Assembly: GCA_945903605.1 (NCBI GenBank)
Contig: CAMDOH010000021.1
Span: forward strand, 1 to 40,909
Origin: Akkermansia muciniphila
GTDB taxonomy: Bacteria; Verrucomicrobiota; Verrucomicrobiia; Limisphaerales; UBA1100
Length of the DNA stretch: 40,909 nt
Direction of reading: 5' to 3'
Both the position numbers and the translations under genes were made by a program. Positions 9,516 through 18,020 of the stretch are shown in pieces (position 1 is the stretch's first letter; each line of letters opens with the position of its first letter). The notes under the pieces were generated by a model, which was not told the DNA's origin, did no database searches, and worked only from the letters and a program-made list of their open reading frames with translations.

Positions 9516-10422
9516 GAGCGGTCAATGGACGGATTCCTTTGTGGTCGCGAAGTGTGATGCCGGGAGTTTCAACTGTCTTTCCGATGCAAGTGAGTTTTGT
9601 TTCTGGGAATTGGTTTTTCCAGGCGTCGAGCAGGGGAACGGCATCGCGGCTGGCGATGGTGAAAAGCAATTCGTAATCCTCGCCGTCGGTCAGTGCAGCC
9701 ATGAGCGCGGTCTTGGGCTGGGCACTCGATGGCGGGTTTGTTTTTGCGGCCGCACTGATGGGGATGGCGGTCGTCAAGAGCTCGGCGCCGCAGCCGCTGG
9801 CTTCCACGAGGTGGCGCAGGTCGGAGGCGAGGCCATCGCTCAGATCAATCATCGCATGCGGCAGGAAATGCCCAGCCAGCCAAGTGGCTTCCTTGAGACG
9901 CGGGGTGAAGTCGAGGTGTTTGCCGTGGATGGAACCGCCAAGTTCGCCGGTGACAAAAATGGCGTCGCCGAGTTTGCTGCCGGCTCTCAAAATACATCGG
10001 TCTTTTGCGACTGTCCCGATCATCGCCACGGAAAGCAGGAGTAGCGGATTGGTCGTGGTTTCGCCGCCGACGATGGTGATTTTGTGTGCGGAGGCGATTT
10101 CTGCTGCGCCTCGGTAAATGTCATGAATCCGCTCGGGATCAAATCCTGCGGGAAGCCCGAGTGTGATCAAGGCATGTTTGGGTTCGCCAGCCATGGCGGC
10201 GATATCGCTCAGACAACGGGCAATGGCTTTGCGCCCAATTTTCTCTGCCGGTGTGGCAGGGGTGAAGTGTGTGCCTTCGACAATGGCGTCGGTCTTGAAT
10301 AATATCCAGCGATCGGCCAGTTGGAGATCAAGTACGGCACAATCGTCACCCGGCCCAACAATTGTGTCGGTGGACGTGGGCAACAATGCGCAGAGTTTCT
10401 GAATGAGTGAAAGTTCGTCCAA
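9493..10422 (-). CDS. thiL: Thiamine-monophosphate kinase
   Basis: ThiL phosphorylates thiamine monophosphate to the active cofactor thiamine diphosphate. The 309-residue protein has the PurM/ThiL-fold landmarks G-P-G-D-D-C-A-V-L, K-T-D-A-I-V-E-G-T-H-F, the conserved A-R-C-L-S-D-I-A-A-M-A-G segment, I-D-L-S-D-G-L-A-S-D and T-D-G-E-D-Y-E-L-L-F. The only suitable initiation codon is TTG at 10422 (M-D-E-L-S-L-I), 7 nt after the CPBP stop; no ATG is available in frame before the first motif. It sits second in the leftward operon ahead of tsaE. Confidence 0.94.
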   Translation of the reverse strand: MDELSLIQKLCALLPTSTDTIVGPGDDCAVLDLQLADRWILFKTDAIVEGTHFTPATPAEKIGRKAIARCLSDIAAMAGEPKHALITLGLPAGFDPERIHDIYRGAAEIASAHKITIVGGETTTNPLLLLSVAMIGTVAKDRCILRAGSKLGDAIFVTGELGGSIHGKHLDFTPRLKEATWLAGHFLPHAMIDLSDGLASDLRHLVEASGCGAELLTTAIPISAAAKTNPPSSAQPKTALMAALTDGEDYELLFTIASRDAVPLLDAWKNQFPETKLTCIGKTVETPGITLRDHKGIRPLTAHGYIHFK

Positions 10423-10429
10423 TGAATTC

Positions 10430-11128
10430 TCAGTTCTGTGTTTTTGCGACCAGAATCATGCCAAAATTGAAGAGGTTGAAAAGGGAATGAACAGCGATGG
10501 GCGTCACGATCGTTCCGGATGTTTCGTAGAGCAGGGCAAAAAGAATGGCGAGTAGGGTGAGTGGAATGAACGTCATCAGATTGCTGTGAAAGGCGGCAAA
10601 TAGGATGGAGCTTGCCCAGAGGGCGGATCGTTTGTAGCCGGACTGTTTGATGGTTTGGTAGATTAGTCCTCTGAAGATGAGTTCTTCGACAATGGGCGCG
10701 AGTATGCAGGCCATGACGCCCATGATCGCGATGTCGTGCCAGTGTTCCGATTTCGCAAGCGCGAGCACGGGGTCTTGCAACTTTGGTTCCAATCCAAAAT
10801 GCGTGATCAGCATTTCACAAACGAAAATCACTGCGATGGAGATGGGGATTACGCAGAGAGCGGCGAAAGCGGCGGCGGCAAGAGTCTTTAGGTTGAAGCC
10901 TGTGCGAAGTCCGAAGGCTTCTTCCCAGGTGACCCCGATGCTGTGCAGCCAGTAATTCAGGATGATCAGCGCTGAAATGTGAAACGTACAGATGTTGACG
11001 AGCAGGATTGCTGTGTTGGGAATGCCGGGAAATGACTGGATGATGATTGCGCCAACAAATAAGCACGCCATCCACACGAGGATAATGCGGCTGACGTCGA
11101 TCAAGTTCCACGGCCTTTGAGGGACCAC
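10430..11128 (-). CDS. CPBP-family intramembrane glutamic endopeptidase
   Basis: The protein is a multi-helix membrane protein with the CPBP (Abi/Rce1-like) motifs: E-E-L-I-F-R-G in one helix, F-A-A-F-H-S-N in the next, and H-S-L-F-N-L-F-N-F near the C-terminus, which form the glutamate/histidine active site. Members process prenylated proteins in eukaryotes and act in bacteriocin self-immunity or unknown roles in bacteria. No ATG precedes the first membrane helix, so a GTG at 11128 (232 residues, V-V-P-Q-R-P-W-N) is my best start; upstream the frame runs antisense through rph. It is first in the operon with thiL, tsaE, tsaB and alr. The start is uncertain, the family call is firm. Confidence 0.85.
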   Translation of the reverse strand: MVPQRPWNLIDVSRIILVWMACLFVGAIIIQSFPGIPNTAILLVNICTFHISALIILNYWLHSIGVTWEEAFGLRTGFNLKTLAAAAFAALCVIPISIAVIFVCEMLITHFGLEPKLQDPVLALAKSEHWHDIAIMGVMACILAPIVEELIFRGLIYQTIKQSGYKRSALWASSILFAAFHSNLMTFIPLTLLAILFALLYETSGTIVTPIAVHSLFNLFNFGMILVAKTQN

Positions 11129-11180
11129 GTGGCTGTGATACTCGATGGTGGCGATTGAGAAAAACAAAAACGAATACTCG

Positions 11181-11210
11181 TTGATGGAGTGTGCACCTGT
11201 TTTGTATGTT
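11181..11210 (+). promoter_or_regulatory. Candidate promoter of rph, close to the start codon
   Basis: TTGATG at 11181-11186 and TATGTT at 11205-11210 (4 of 6 matches each) are spaced by 18 bp. A start 6-8 nt beyond the -10 box would fall at about 11216-11218, directly before the ATG at 11219, so the transcript would be leaderless or almost so. No other promoter-like pair was found in the short divergent gap. Confidence 0.35.
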
Positions 11211-11218
11211 CGATGCCT

Positions 11219-11959
11219 ATGAAGAATGCGACTGCTACCCGAGCCGATGGCCGGGATCTCAATCAACTCCGCGGAATCAGGTTCATCAACGATATCGCTC
11301 CGAACGCCACGGGATCGACGCTGATCGAGTGGGGGAACACGCGCGTGATCTGCGGGGTGACAATCGAGGAATCGGTGCCGCGTTGGATGAAGGATCAGAA
11401 GGTGACTGGCGGTTGGATCACGGCGGAGTATTCGATGCTGCCGTATTCGACCCACACTCGGAAGGCTCGCGATATCAACAAGGGAAAGATCGACGGCAGA
11501 TCGCAGGAGATTCAACGGTTGATTGGCCGCTCACTCCGCGCTGCAGTGGATTTGGAGATGCTCGGGTCGAGGACGATTTGGATTGATTGTGATGTGTTAC
11601 AGGCGGATGGCGGAACTCGCACGGCGTCGATCACCGGTGCGTATGTGGCGCTGCGTCGCGCGTTATTGCGATTGATAAAGGAAGGTAAATTCAAAGAGAT
11701 GCCGTTGAAGGACAGCGTCGCGGCTGTGAGCGCGGGAATTGTGGAGGGCCGGCCCATTCTGGATTTGTGTTACACGGAGGATGTGGCTGCGGAGGTGGAC
11801 ATGAACATGGTGATCACCGGCAGCGGCACCTTCGTGGAAGTGCAGGGGAGTGGCGAGGAATCCACATTTTCGCAGGGGCAAATGGACGCGATGATTCGCC
11901 TTGGAAAAGCCGGCGTTAAAGAGTTGGTGAAATTACAGGCCGCCGCTTGCGCCGAATAA
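11219..11959 (+). CDS. rph: Ribonuclease PH
   Basis: RNase PH is a phosphorolytic 3'-5' exoribonuclease that trims tRNA 3' ends. The 246-residue protein begins with the R-A-D-G-R-D motif and shows [11 protein letters not shown] and S-T-H-T-R-K-A-R, then [31 protein letters not shown] and [10 protein letters not shown], all strongly conserved. Two candidate ATGs lie 6 nt apart (11213 and 11219); the second is nearer the usual N-terminus. It is divergent from the CPBP operon and converges with the ZIP gene, whose stop codon is immediately adjacent. Confidence 0.96.
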   Translation: MKNATATRADGRDLNQLRGIRFINDIAPNATGSTLIEWGNTRVICGVTIEESVPRWMKDQKVTGGWITAEYSMLPYSTHTRKARDINKGKIDGRSQEIQRLIGRSLRAAVDLEMLGSRTIWIDCDVLQADGGTRTASITGAYVALRRALLRLIKEGKFKEMPLKDSVAAVSAGIVEGRPILDLCYTEDVAAEVDMNMVITGSGTFVEVQGSGEESTFSQGQMDAMIRLGKAGVKELVKLQAAACAE

Positions 11960-12679
11960 TCAGTGGTGAGTGAGAAGCACGGTTCCAACTGCGAGACCGA
12001 GTCCGACAATGATGGCGGTAATTTTGCTGCGCTGATAATGGTGGCCTTCGCCGCTCTCAAAAAGAATGGTGGTGGCTACGTGCATGAAGATGCCGATGAC
12101 GAGCGCTTGGAGTTCGCGATGGTGTGACGCGAAGGATTGGATTCCTCCAGCCAGCACGCCTATCGGTGCCATGGCCGCAAATGCCAAAAGAATGAGCAGC
12201 GTCTTTGAGCGGGCGATGCCGCATTGAAGACAAAGGCTGGTGAGAACGATGCTGACGGGGATGTTGTGGACGGAGATGCCCAACAGCAGCACGGTTTGTG
12301 AGTCGGTCGCGACGGTGCCCGATTCGTTGCCGAGGGGAGTGGCCTCGAGAAATGAATGGAGAAAGAGGCCGATGAGCAGTCCTGTGGGGAGGTGTTTCTC
12401 TTCAGCGTGTGTGTGTCCGTGCTCGATGCCTTCGGATACAAATTCAAGAATGACTTGCAGGATGAATCCAGCGAGTACGAAGGCCCCAATCCGAGCGGGA
12501 TTGAATTCAGCAGGGATGTTACTGAAAACTTCAGGAAGCAGAGCCAGACACGTCAATCCAAGCAAGTAGGCACCTGCAAATGTATTGAGGTGTTTGAATC
12601 GTCGGTCGATGCGTTGTCCAAATAAAAAGACAGCGGCTGCGCCAACGAGAATCGAGGCAATCAGGACGAGAAACTTCAT
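11960..12679 (-). CDS. ZIP-family divalent metal transporter
   Basis: This is a 239-residue membrane protein with about eight hydrophobic segments. The metal-binding helices show L-F-L-H-S-F-L-E-A-T-P and V-H-N-I-P-V-S-I, matching the paired histidine motifs of ZIP transporters. A loop E-H-G-H-T-H-A-E-E-K-H is the usual histidine-rich cytoplasmic loop between helices three and four. ZIP proteins import zinc, iron or manganese. The ATG at 12679 starts directly at the first helix. The gene lies 43 nt after rpsR on the same strand and ends back-to-back with rph. The metal cannot be told from the sequence. Confidence 0.88.
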   Translation of the reverse strand: MKFLVLIASILVGAAAVFLFGQRIDRRFKHLNTFAGAYLLGLTCLALLPEVFSNIPAEFNPARIGAFVLAGFILQVILEFVSEGIEHGHTHAEEKHLPTGLLIGLFLHSFLEATPLGNESGTVATDSQTVLLLGISVHNIPVSIVLTSLCLQCGIARSKTLLILLAFAAMAPIGVLAGGIQSFASHHRELQALVIGIFMHVATTILFESGEGHHYQRSKITAIIVGLGLAVGTVLLTHH

Positions 12680-12722
12680 CGCGAGCTGGGGCGCTATGGC
12701 CCTGCTTTTGCGAAACAGCCGG

Positions 12723-12983
12723 TCACTTCATCAAAAGCATCTGCCGCGCGCGTTTGATCGATTGCGCCAGCTTGCGCTGATAGTGCGCGGGGAGACCCGT
12801 GTATTTGCGAGGAAGAATACGGCCTTGGTCAGTGACGTATTTCCGCAACAGATTCACGTTCTTCAACTCGAGAGTGTCGAAAGTGAAATCAACCGTCGGC
12901 TTTGGCCGTGGTGTGCGCCGCTCGGATGTGGAGCGGTTTGACTTGGATTTCGATTTCTTGTCGGTATTCGTCTTGCGGCCCAT
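12723..12983 (-). CDS. rpsR: 30S ribosomal protein bS18
   Basis: The conserved S18 core is clear: L-K-N-V-N-L-L-R-K-Y-V-T-D-Q-G-R-I-L-P-R-K and T-G-L-P-A-H-Y-Q-R-K-L-A-Q-S-I-K-R-A-R. It binds 16S rRNA next to bS6 in the platform of the small subunit. At 86 residues it is slightly long because of a basic, Ser/Lys-rich N-terminal tail. GGGAGA lies about 13 nt before the ATG, too far to be a standard Shine-Dalgarno. It is the third gene of the dksA-like/rpmG/rpsR unit, 3 nt after rpmG. Confidence 0.97.
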   Translation of the reverse strand: MGRKTNTDKKSKSKSNRSTSERRTPRPKPTVDFTFDTLELKNVNLLRKYVTDQGRILPRKYTGLPAHYQRKLAQSIKRARQMLLMK

Positions 12984-12986
12984 AAA

Positions 12987-13154
12987 TTATTTGATCTCCC
13001 TGTGAAGGGTGTGGCGGCGGAGATTCCGATTGTACTTCATGAGTTCAATCTTTTCCGTCTTCTGTTTTTTGTTGCGTGAAGTCTGGTAGCGGGAGGGCGG
13101 CTTGCCTTCCTTGCGAGCTTCGGTGCATTCGATGGTGACAACTTCGCGGGCCAT
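12987..13154 (-). CDS. rpmG: 50S ribosomal protein bL33
   Basis: This 55-residue gene reads [13 protein letters not shown], then [24 protein letters not shown] and L-H-R-E-I-K, an unmistakable bL33. Only one cysteine is present and the paired CxxC motifs are missing, so it is the zinc-independent type. It starts 1 nt after the dksA-like stop codon and ends 3 nt before rpsR, so the three are almost certainly one transcript. Confidence 0.96.
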   Translation of the reverse strand: MAREVVTIECTEARKEGKPPSRYQTSRNKKQKTEKIELMKYNRNLRRHTLHREIK

Positions 13155-13155
13155 A

Positions 13156-13791
13156 TCAATCGTTGGATTTGGTGGGTTTCAGGTCGGGTTCGGAATCGTC
13201 TGAATCGGCGGCGACAGTGTCGTCGATCGTGCCAAGACTTCCAAGTTTACGGCTGGTCACAGCGCCATTCTTTTCGAGCAACGCTTGGGCTTCAACCGTG
13301 TATCGGGTCCACGGAATCGCGTCCAACCGAGCCTTCGGGATGGGCTTTTCGGTCGATTCACAGATGCCGAAGGTGGTTTTTTCAATGCGCTTGAGTGCGT
13401 CTTCGATTTCGTAAATCGCGTCCTGATCGCTGGAGAGCAGGCTTAGGGCAAAATCGCGGTCAAAATTATCCGTGCCCGAATCGGCCATGTGCAGGCTGTA
13501 GGAACTCATTTCCTCAGCTGAGTCCTTTGCGAGTCCGCTCATCTGGGCGAGCAGTCGTGTGCGGAGATCCAGCAGGTTTCGATAGTAACCCTGCCATTGT
13601 GTTTTGATCTTCACGTTTCGACCAGGGGTGAAGCCGGCGTCTTTCTTGGGTGTGAATCCAAGAATGGAGGCGGCCGTTGCTTGCTTCACTTTTTGGGGAG
13701 CTCGATTGACGACCTTCGCGGCTTTCGGTTTGGCAGGCAGCTTGGCCGCTTTTTCCGCTGTGGCTGGCTTTGTTTTTTTGCTTTTATTCAC
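13156..13791 (-). CDS. TraR/DksA-family protein with degenerate zinc finger
   Basis: The 211-residue protein has a long Lys/Ala-rich basic N-terminus (1-65), a coiled-coil-like helical section (about 65-135) containing [12 protein letters not shown] and E-I-E-D-A-L-K-R-I, and the DksA C-terminal pattern [20 protein letters not shown]. DksA-type proteins enter the RNA polymerase secondary channel and modulate initiation with ppGpp. Here only the first of four zinc ligands (C144) remains; the others correspond to T, Y and E. The start is GTG with no Shine-Dalgarno. It heads the rpmG-rpsR operon, consistent with a link to ribosome synthesis. Family is clear; whether it is a functional DksA is not. 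Confidence 0.85.
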   Translation of the reverse strand: MNKSKKTKPATAEKAAKLPAKPKAAKVVNRAPQKVKQATAASILGFTPKKDAGFTPGRNVKIKTQWQGYYRNLLDLRTRLLAQMSGLAKDSAEEMSSYSLHMADSGTDNFDRDFALSLLSSDQDAIYEIEDALKRIEKTTFGICESTEKPIPKARLDAIPWTRYTVEAQALLEKNGAVTSRKLGSLGTIDDTVAADSDDSEPDLKPTKSND

Positions 13792-13859
13792 TGTGCCGTT
13801 AAATGTGAAACGCGTTTCTTATCATCGGTCTGGGTCTCTCATGGCCGAATGAGTCGCGC

Positions 13860-13886
13860 AATATAATGGAGGCGCGGAATAATTCC
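13860..13886 (-). promoter_or_regulatory. Candidate promoter of the dksA-like/rpmG/rpsR operon
   Basis: On the minus strand TATATT (plus 13860-13865) is a 4/6 match to the -10 consensus, 68 bp before the GTG start. The -35 region 17 bp further up is poor (3 of 6). It overlaps an 11-bp perfect palindrome GGAATAATTCC at 13876-13886, which could be an operator. The remaining bases of this 140-bp gap show nothing else. Confidence 0.3.
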
Positions 13887-13931
13887 ACCAAAATCTTTTG
13901 ATGGATTTATTGGGGTGTCCGAATGACAGGC

Positions 13932-14723
13932 TCAGCCCTTTTCGATGCAGGCGTAGGCGTTGTGGTTGTGGATGCTCTCGAAGTTTTCGGCCTCTACTTT
14001 GTACCAGTTGACATGGGAAATGGCGTTCAGTCGCTGGGCCACATTGCGGACGAGGTCCTCGACAAATACAGGATTCTCGTAGGCTCGTTCGGTGACGGCC
14101 TTTTCATCCGGTCGTTTGAGTAATGCGTACAGTTCGCAACTGGCGGATTTCTCCACCAATGCAATGAGGTCTTCTATCCAGAAAGTTTCCGCCGAACGGA
14201 GTTGCACGGTGACTTGGCCGCGTTGGTTATGTGCTCCTTGTTCGCTGATGGCTTTGGAACAGGGGCAAAGTGTGGTGACGTCCACTCGCACCTCGAGCAG
14301 AAAATCGATCTCCGTTCCATTCGCTGTGGCGTCAAAACGAGCCACATAATTCATGAGACTCTGGCTGCCGGTGATGGGCGCGCGCTTTTCGAGGAAGAAT
14401 GGGAACTCCATTTCCAGATGCGCGGTGTGCGACTGGAGTTTGCTTTGCATGGCCTGAAGGATCGTTGGGATTTTGTCCACGTGAATGGTGTTGCCATGCG
14501 CGTTTAGCACTTCGATGAAACGGCTCATGTGCGTCCCTTTGAATTCCTTTGGCAGGTCAACGTACATACCAATCGTGGCCACTGTGTATTGAAACTCGTG
14601 CGCCTTGTCGCGAATCTGGATTGGATGCAGCAGTCCGCGCACGCCGACCTTGTCGATCCGCAGGTCGCGGTGATCGCGCTCGTTCTGCTGGTCGAATAGA
14701 CTTGCTGGCTGCTTTTCTTTCAT
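13932..14723 (-). CDS. folE2: GTP cyclohydrolase FolE2 (type IB)
   Basis: FolE2 makes 7,8-dihydroneopterin triphosphate from GTP for folate or related pteridines, as the zinc-independent alternative to FolE. The 263 residues match the family length. Visible motifs are G-T-H-M-S-R-F near 63-69, T-L-C-P-C-S-K-A-I-S with cysteines 153 and 155, the following G-A-H-N-Q-R-G, and the C-terminal H-N-H-N-A-Y-A. The start at 14723 (M-K-E-K-Q-P-A-S) leaves 31 nt to the divergent nuclease gene; a 52-residue longer frame reads through that gene and is rejected. Confidence 0.94.
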   Translation of the reverse strand: MKEKQPASLFDQQNERDHRDLRIDKVGVRGLLHPIQIRDKAHEFQYTVATIGMYVDLPKEFKGTHMSRFIEVLNAHGNTIHVDKIPTILQAMQSKLQSHTAHLEMEFPFFLEKRAPITGSQSLMNYVARFDATANGTEIDFLLEVRVDVTTLCPCSKAISEQGAHNQRGQVTVQLRSAETFWIEDLIALVEKSASCELYALLKRPDEKAVTERAYENPVFVEDLVRNVAQRLNAISHVNWYKVEAENFESIHNHNAYACIEKG

Positions 14724-14754
14724 CGGATGTTGTCTATAGCTCAATCCTAGTTTC

Positions 14755-15681
14755 ATGCAAAAGCATTTCTGTGACGGCCAGCATCTGCGATCGATCTTCT
14801 CAATGGTCGTGGCGGCTTTCGCTTTTCTGACTCTCAATGCGTGGTCTGCCGATAAACCGTTCACCGTGGTTTCATACAACGTAAAGAATTATCTCATCGA
14901 CCCAGTGGGCACTCGGAAAATCAAATCCGAGGAATCGAGGAAGGCTTTAGTTCGCAATTTGGTCGAGTTGAATGCGGATGTGATCGCGTTCCAGGAAATG
15001 GGTGGGGCAAAGGGTCTCGCTGAATTGCGAAGTCGATTGAAAGATGGCGGAATCGATTATCCCATCGCAAAAGTTTTATACGGCCATGACAAAGCTATTC
15101 AACTCGCCATGTTGAGCCGGATTCCTGTCGTGCGGAGCGTGGCGCACACGAATGTTTCGTATCTTATCGGTACTCAACGGCTCTGGGTTTCTCGCGGTTT
15201 TGATGAGACTCAATTCAAGTCAGATTCGGGTTATGAATTCACATTGATCAACGTGCATCTGAAATCAAAACGGACAGTTCCGCACGCGGACTGTGATGTA
15301 ATGCGCCTTCATGAGGCACGATTATTGCGCAACATCATTGATCAGAGGCTGGGTAAAAATCCCGATTTGAATCTGATGATTGTTGGAGATTTGAACGATT
15401 CTCCTGACTCCCCATCTGTCAAAAGAGTGGTTACAGGAGGCAAACCGACATTGACGGATTTGAAGCCGCTGGCTTGTAACAAAGAGAATGGGAATGGGGC
15501 AGATTGGACATACTACTATGCAGCGAAAAAGTCTGAGAATCGGTATGATTACTTTCTTGTGTCCCCCGGGATGGCAAAAGACTTGATTCGGGAGAAGACG
15601 ATAGTTTTCTCAAGTGAGAAGTTCGGGTTGGCCTCCGATCACCGTCCGATTATCGCGACGATTGCCGCAAAGGATCGTTGA
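14755..15681 (+). CDS. Secreted endonuclease/exonuclease/phosphatase-fold hydrolase
   Basis: The 308-residue protein has an N-terminal hydrophobic stretch (M-V-V-A-A-F-A-F-L-T-L) ending at A-W-S-A, a probable signal peptide, so it should act outside the cytoplasm. The DNase I-like catalytic set is present: S-Y-N-V-K-N, F-Q-E-M, N-V-H-L-K-S-K, G-D-L-N-D-S-P and S-D-H-R-P-I. Substrate could be nucleic acid, a phosphoester or a phospholipid; the family is broad. Translation may begin at 14755 or at the Met at 14803, which would give a shorter signal peptide. The 3' end overlaps the convergent lptD-like gene by 32 nt. Confidence 0.88.
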   Translation: MQKHFCDGQHLRSIFSMVVAAFAFLTLNAWSADKPFTVVSYNVKNYLIDPVGTRKIKSEESRKALVRNLVELNADVIAFQEMGGAKGLAELRSRLKDGGIDYPIAKVLYGHDKAIQLAMLSRIPVVRSVAHTNVSYLIGTQRLWVSRGFDETQFKSDSGYEFTLINVHLKSKRTVPHADCDVMRLHEARLLRNIIDQRLGKNPDLNLMIVGDLNDSPDSPSVKRVVTGGKPTLTDLKPLACNKENGNGADWTYYYAAKKSENRYDYFLVSPGMAKDLIREKTIVFSSEKFGLASDHRPIIATIAAKDR

Positions 15682-17875
15682 TGGAGCTGCTGGATCTTCC
15701 TCGAGGGAATGCCTTCAAGGAATAGTTGAAAGAGATCTGGAAGTCGTCATCCCGGCCACCAGTATTTTTCAGAAAACGGACAGCGAGATAAGCCGTCCAA
15801 CTGCGCATGTCTCGAAAAAGCATGTAAGACTGATCAGCAAAATGGCCGTCTTTTGCGTCGTAATAATGACTGGCGCGGAGCGACCAGTTTTCGTTGATCT
15901 TGTAATCGATGGAACTGTAGATGCTACTCGTGCGGTCAGCTATGGCGACGCTTGGTTGAGCGAGGTAGAGATATTGGCCCACTGTGTAGCGCCAGTCGGA
16001 TTTCGGTGTGAATGAAACGGAGTTGTTCAGCAATCGCAGAATCTCGTCGTCGACATCGTACCGCAACTCCGATGAAATATTAACCCAGTTACGCGGCCTG
16101 AATTGAAGTTCTGAAAACAGGTCGGCTATATTCCCCTGTCCATCTTCAGGATTCAACCTCACATCTGTGTAAGCAACCCAGTCGAGGAAATCTTCGATAG
16201 TTCCATTTCGTTTGGTCTGTAAACGATTTCGCAACGAGAGGCGGACAACATTCTGCGTGTCAATTTGGTCGATCGCATTGTAGTCCGGATATTCGATCGG
16301 AAGCAGACGCGGTGATGTGAAAACGTAATCGAATTGGGGAAGTTCCGATGGTCGTTTATTAGGCTTGGGCACAAACGCATAATTCACGGATGGCTCGATG
16401 ATGTGACGCATTCCATCCATGTCGAAGAGGTTGTTTTTGATGTCGGGAAAAACACGCGATGTTTTTGTTGAAAACTCCGCGCCGGTATTGAAAACGAATC
16501 TGCCCGACTCCCCAGTGGTTGTGCCGGAGCCTTCGGCCTCGCCATAATACGTGGCGCGCCCGCCGATTCGAGGTGTCACATTCAGCCAGCCACCGTAGTT
16601 TTGCGGCATGAGGATCTGGTGGTACGTATCGGCTCTTGTACCCGCGAAATAAGCTTCCGAGCCGTAATCAAACTTTCTCCGATAATAACCGGCCGAGGAT
16701 TCCGATTCGTAGTACAGAGGGGTTTCACCAATTTGTCGGCGAAGGCCGGTCCATTTCAAATCCGGCAATCTCTCCACCGTGTCGTAGAAATTGTTCAGCC
16801 GAGGCTGGGCGTAGAGACTCAAGGAGGCGTTTTCCGAATATCGTGTCATCTCCAGAAAGGATCTGGACTGAAGATTGGCCTGATAATCACCCTGATAAAA
16901 ATCTCTTCGTAGATATTCGTCAGACTCGTAGTTTGCACTCGCCAGGATCAAGAAGTTAGTCGAGCTGTTGAGTCGGTGCGAAAACCGGAACAGATCCCGA
17001 TTGTCTTTGATCGTTCCGCCGAGCGAGTTTGTTCCCGGCTCATTGTCGAAGGCGTGGTACCATTCAAACTGGCCGCTGCCCAGATGCCCGAGCTGATAGG
17101 TTCCTTCCGGGCCAAAAGCAAATCCGCGCTTCGTTCGGTAATCCAGATTAAACCCAGCTTGATAATTGGTTGTTGCGGAAAAATTGTATTTGCCGAGCAG
17201 GAATTGGCCCCATGAACCACGTGAGCCCGGACGAAGTTCAATGTCCGGTAATTGAGTGCCGATATAGTGGCGGTAACCGGGCAGGTAAAGGAGTGGCAAT
17301 TTGCCAGCGTGAACCGATACATTTTTGAAATCGATGTGTTTCTCGGGCACGATGATGATCTCCCGTGCCTTGATCACGACAGTCGGGTCTGAATAGTCGT
17401 CGGCCGTGAACACAGCTGACTTAGTCGAGTAAACTAGGTTTGTGCCCCCGCTGATCAATTCGCTGGTGATTCCTTTGCCGGATATCAAAACACTTTGGGT
17501 TCGTGAACGAAAATCCGCAGACTTGATGGCGCGCGTGTTGAAGTTGTATTCGATTCGCTGGCTTTTCCAAATCTCGCCTTCACGTCGCAAGACGACGTCC
17601 CCCTCGGCCACCGTTTCGCCGGTTTTTTGATTCAATCGCGCTCGATCGGAAGTGATGTCCGATTCGATAATTCCATTTGGCGCGTAACGAATGCGAACGC
17701 CTCCAGTGCCCACGGCCACATGCGTGTTCAAATCAAATTGGATTTCGCCTTTTGGCCCTGTTGATTCGATGCGCCAAGGCGGTGCAGAGTTGGTGGCGGG
17801 CTGCGCGACGAGATTGAAAAACGTGATAAGGATGCTGCAGCCAATGAACCGGAATGCTTTCGTTACCCTCGTCAC
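15650..17875 (-). CDS. lptD: LptD-like outer-membrane LPS assembly protein
   Basis: The 741-residue protein begins with a hydrophobic segment (F-I-G-C-S-I-L-I-T-F-F-N-L-V-A), then an OstA/LptA-like N-terminal domain (about 40-200) with repeated T-S-D-R-A-R-L and A-E-G-D-V-V-L-R patterns, then L-P-L-L-Y-L-P-G-Y-R and a long barrel with alternating aromatic strands. In the LPS pathway LptD receives lipopolysaccharide from the periplasmic bridge and inserts it into the outer leaflet. No ATG precedes the signal peptide; GTG at 17875 fits best, and a TTG 24 nt upstream is an alternative. Mature sequence contains no cysteine, unlike the disulfide-linked enterobacterial protein, and a 20-residue Arg/Ser-rich tail follows the last strand. 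Confidence 0.85.
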   Translation of the reverse strand: MTRVTKAFRFIGCSILITFFNLVAQPATNSAPPWRIESTGPKGEIQFDLNTHVAVGTGGVRIRYAPNGIIESDITSDRARLNQKTGETVAEGDVVLRREGEIWKSQRIEYNFNTRAIKSADFRSRTQSVLISGKGITSELISGGTNLVYSTKSAVFTADDYSDPTVVIKAREIIIVPEKHIDFKNVSVHAGKLPLLYLPGYRHYIGTQLPDIELRPGSRGSWGQFLLGKYNFSATTNYQAGFNLDYRTKRGFAFGPEGTYQLGHLGSGQFEWYHAFDNEPGTNSLGGTIKDNRDLFRFSHRLNSSTNFLILASANYESDEYLRRDFYQGDYQANLQSRSFLEMTRYSENASLSLYAQPRLNNFYDTVERLPDLKWTGLRRQIGETPLYYESESSAGYYRRKFDYGSEAYFAGTRADTYHQILMPQNYGGWLNVTPRIGGRATYYGEAEGSGTTTGESGRFVFNTGAEFSTKTSRVFPDIKNNLFDMDGMRHIIEPSVNYAFVPKPNKRPSELPQFDYVFTSPRLLPIEYPDYNAIDQIDTQNVVRLSLRNRLQTKRNGTIEDFLDWVAYTDVRLNPEDGQGNIADLFSELQFRPRNWVNISSELRYDVDDEILRLLNNSVSFTPKSDWRYTVGQYLYLAQPSVAIADRTSSIYSSIDYKINENWSLRASHYYDAKDGHFADQSYMLFRDMRSWTAYLAVRFLKNTGGRDDDFQISFNYSLKAFPRGRSSSSINDPLRQSSR

Positions 17876-18020
17876 CGGCGACAGGGGAGCAAAACAATTC
17901 AATGAACTCAAACTCGAGTTATGCGCATCGAGATGATTGCTGTTCGGTTGCCTTTCCGCCTTGTGGTTGACACATGATTGGACCTCATTGAACATTGCAG
18001 CCCGTCACTGCCAACACTCG

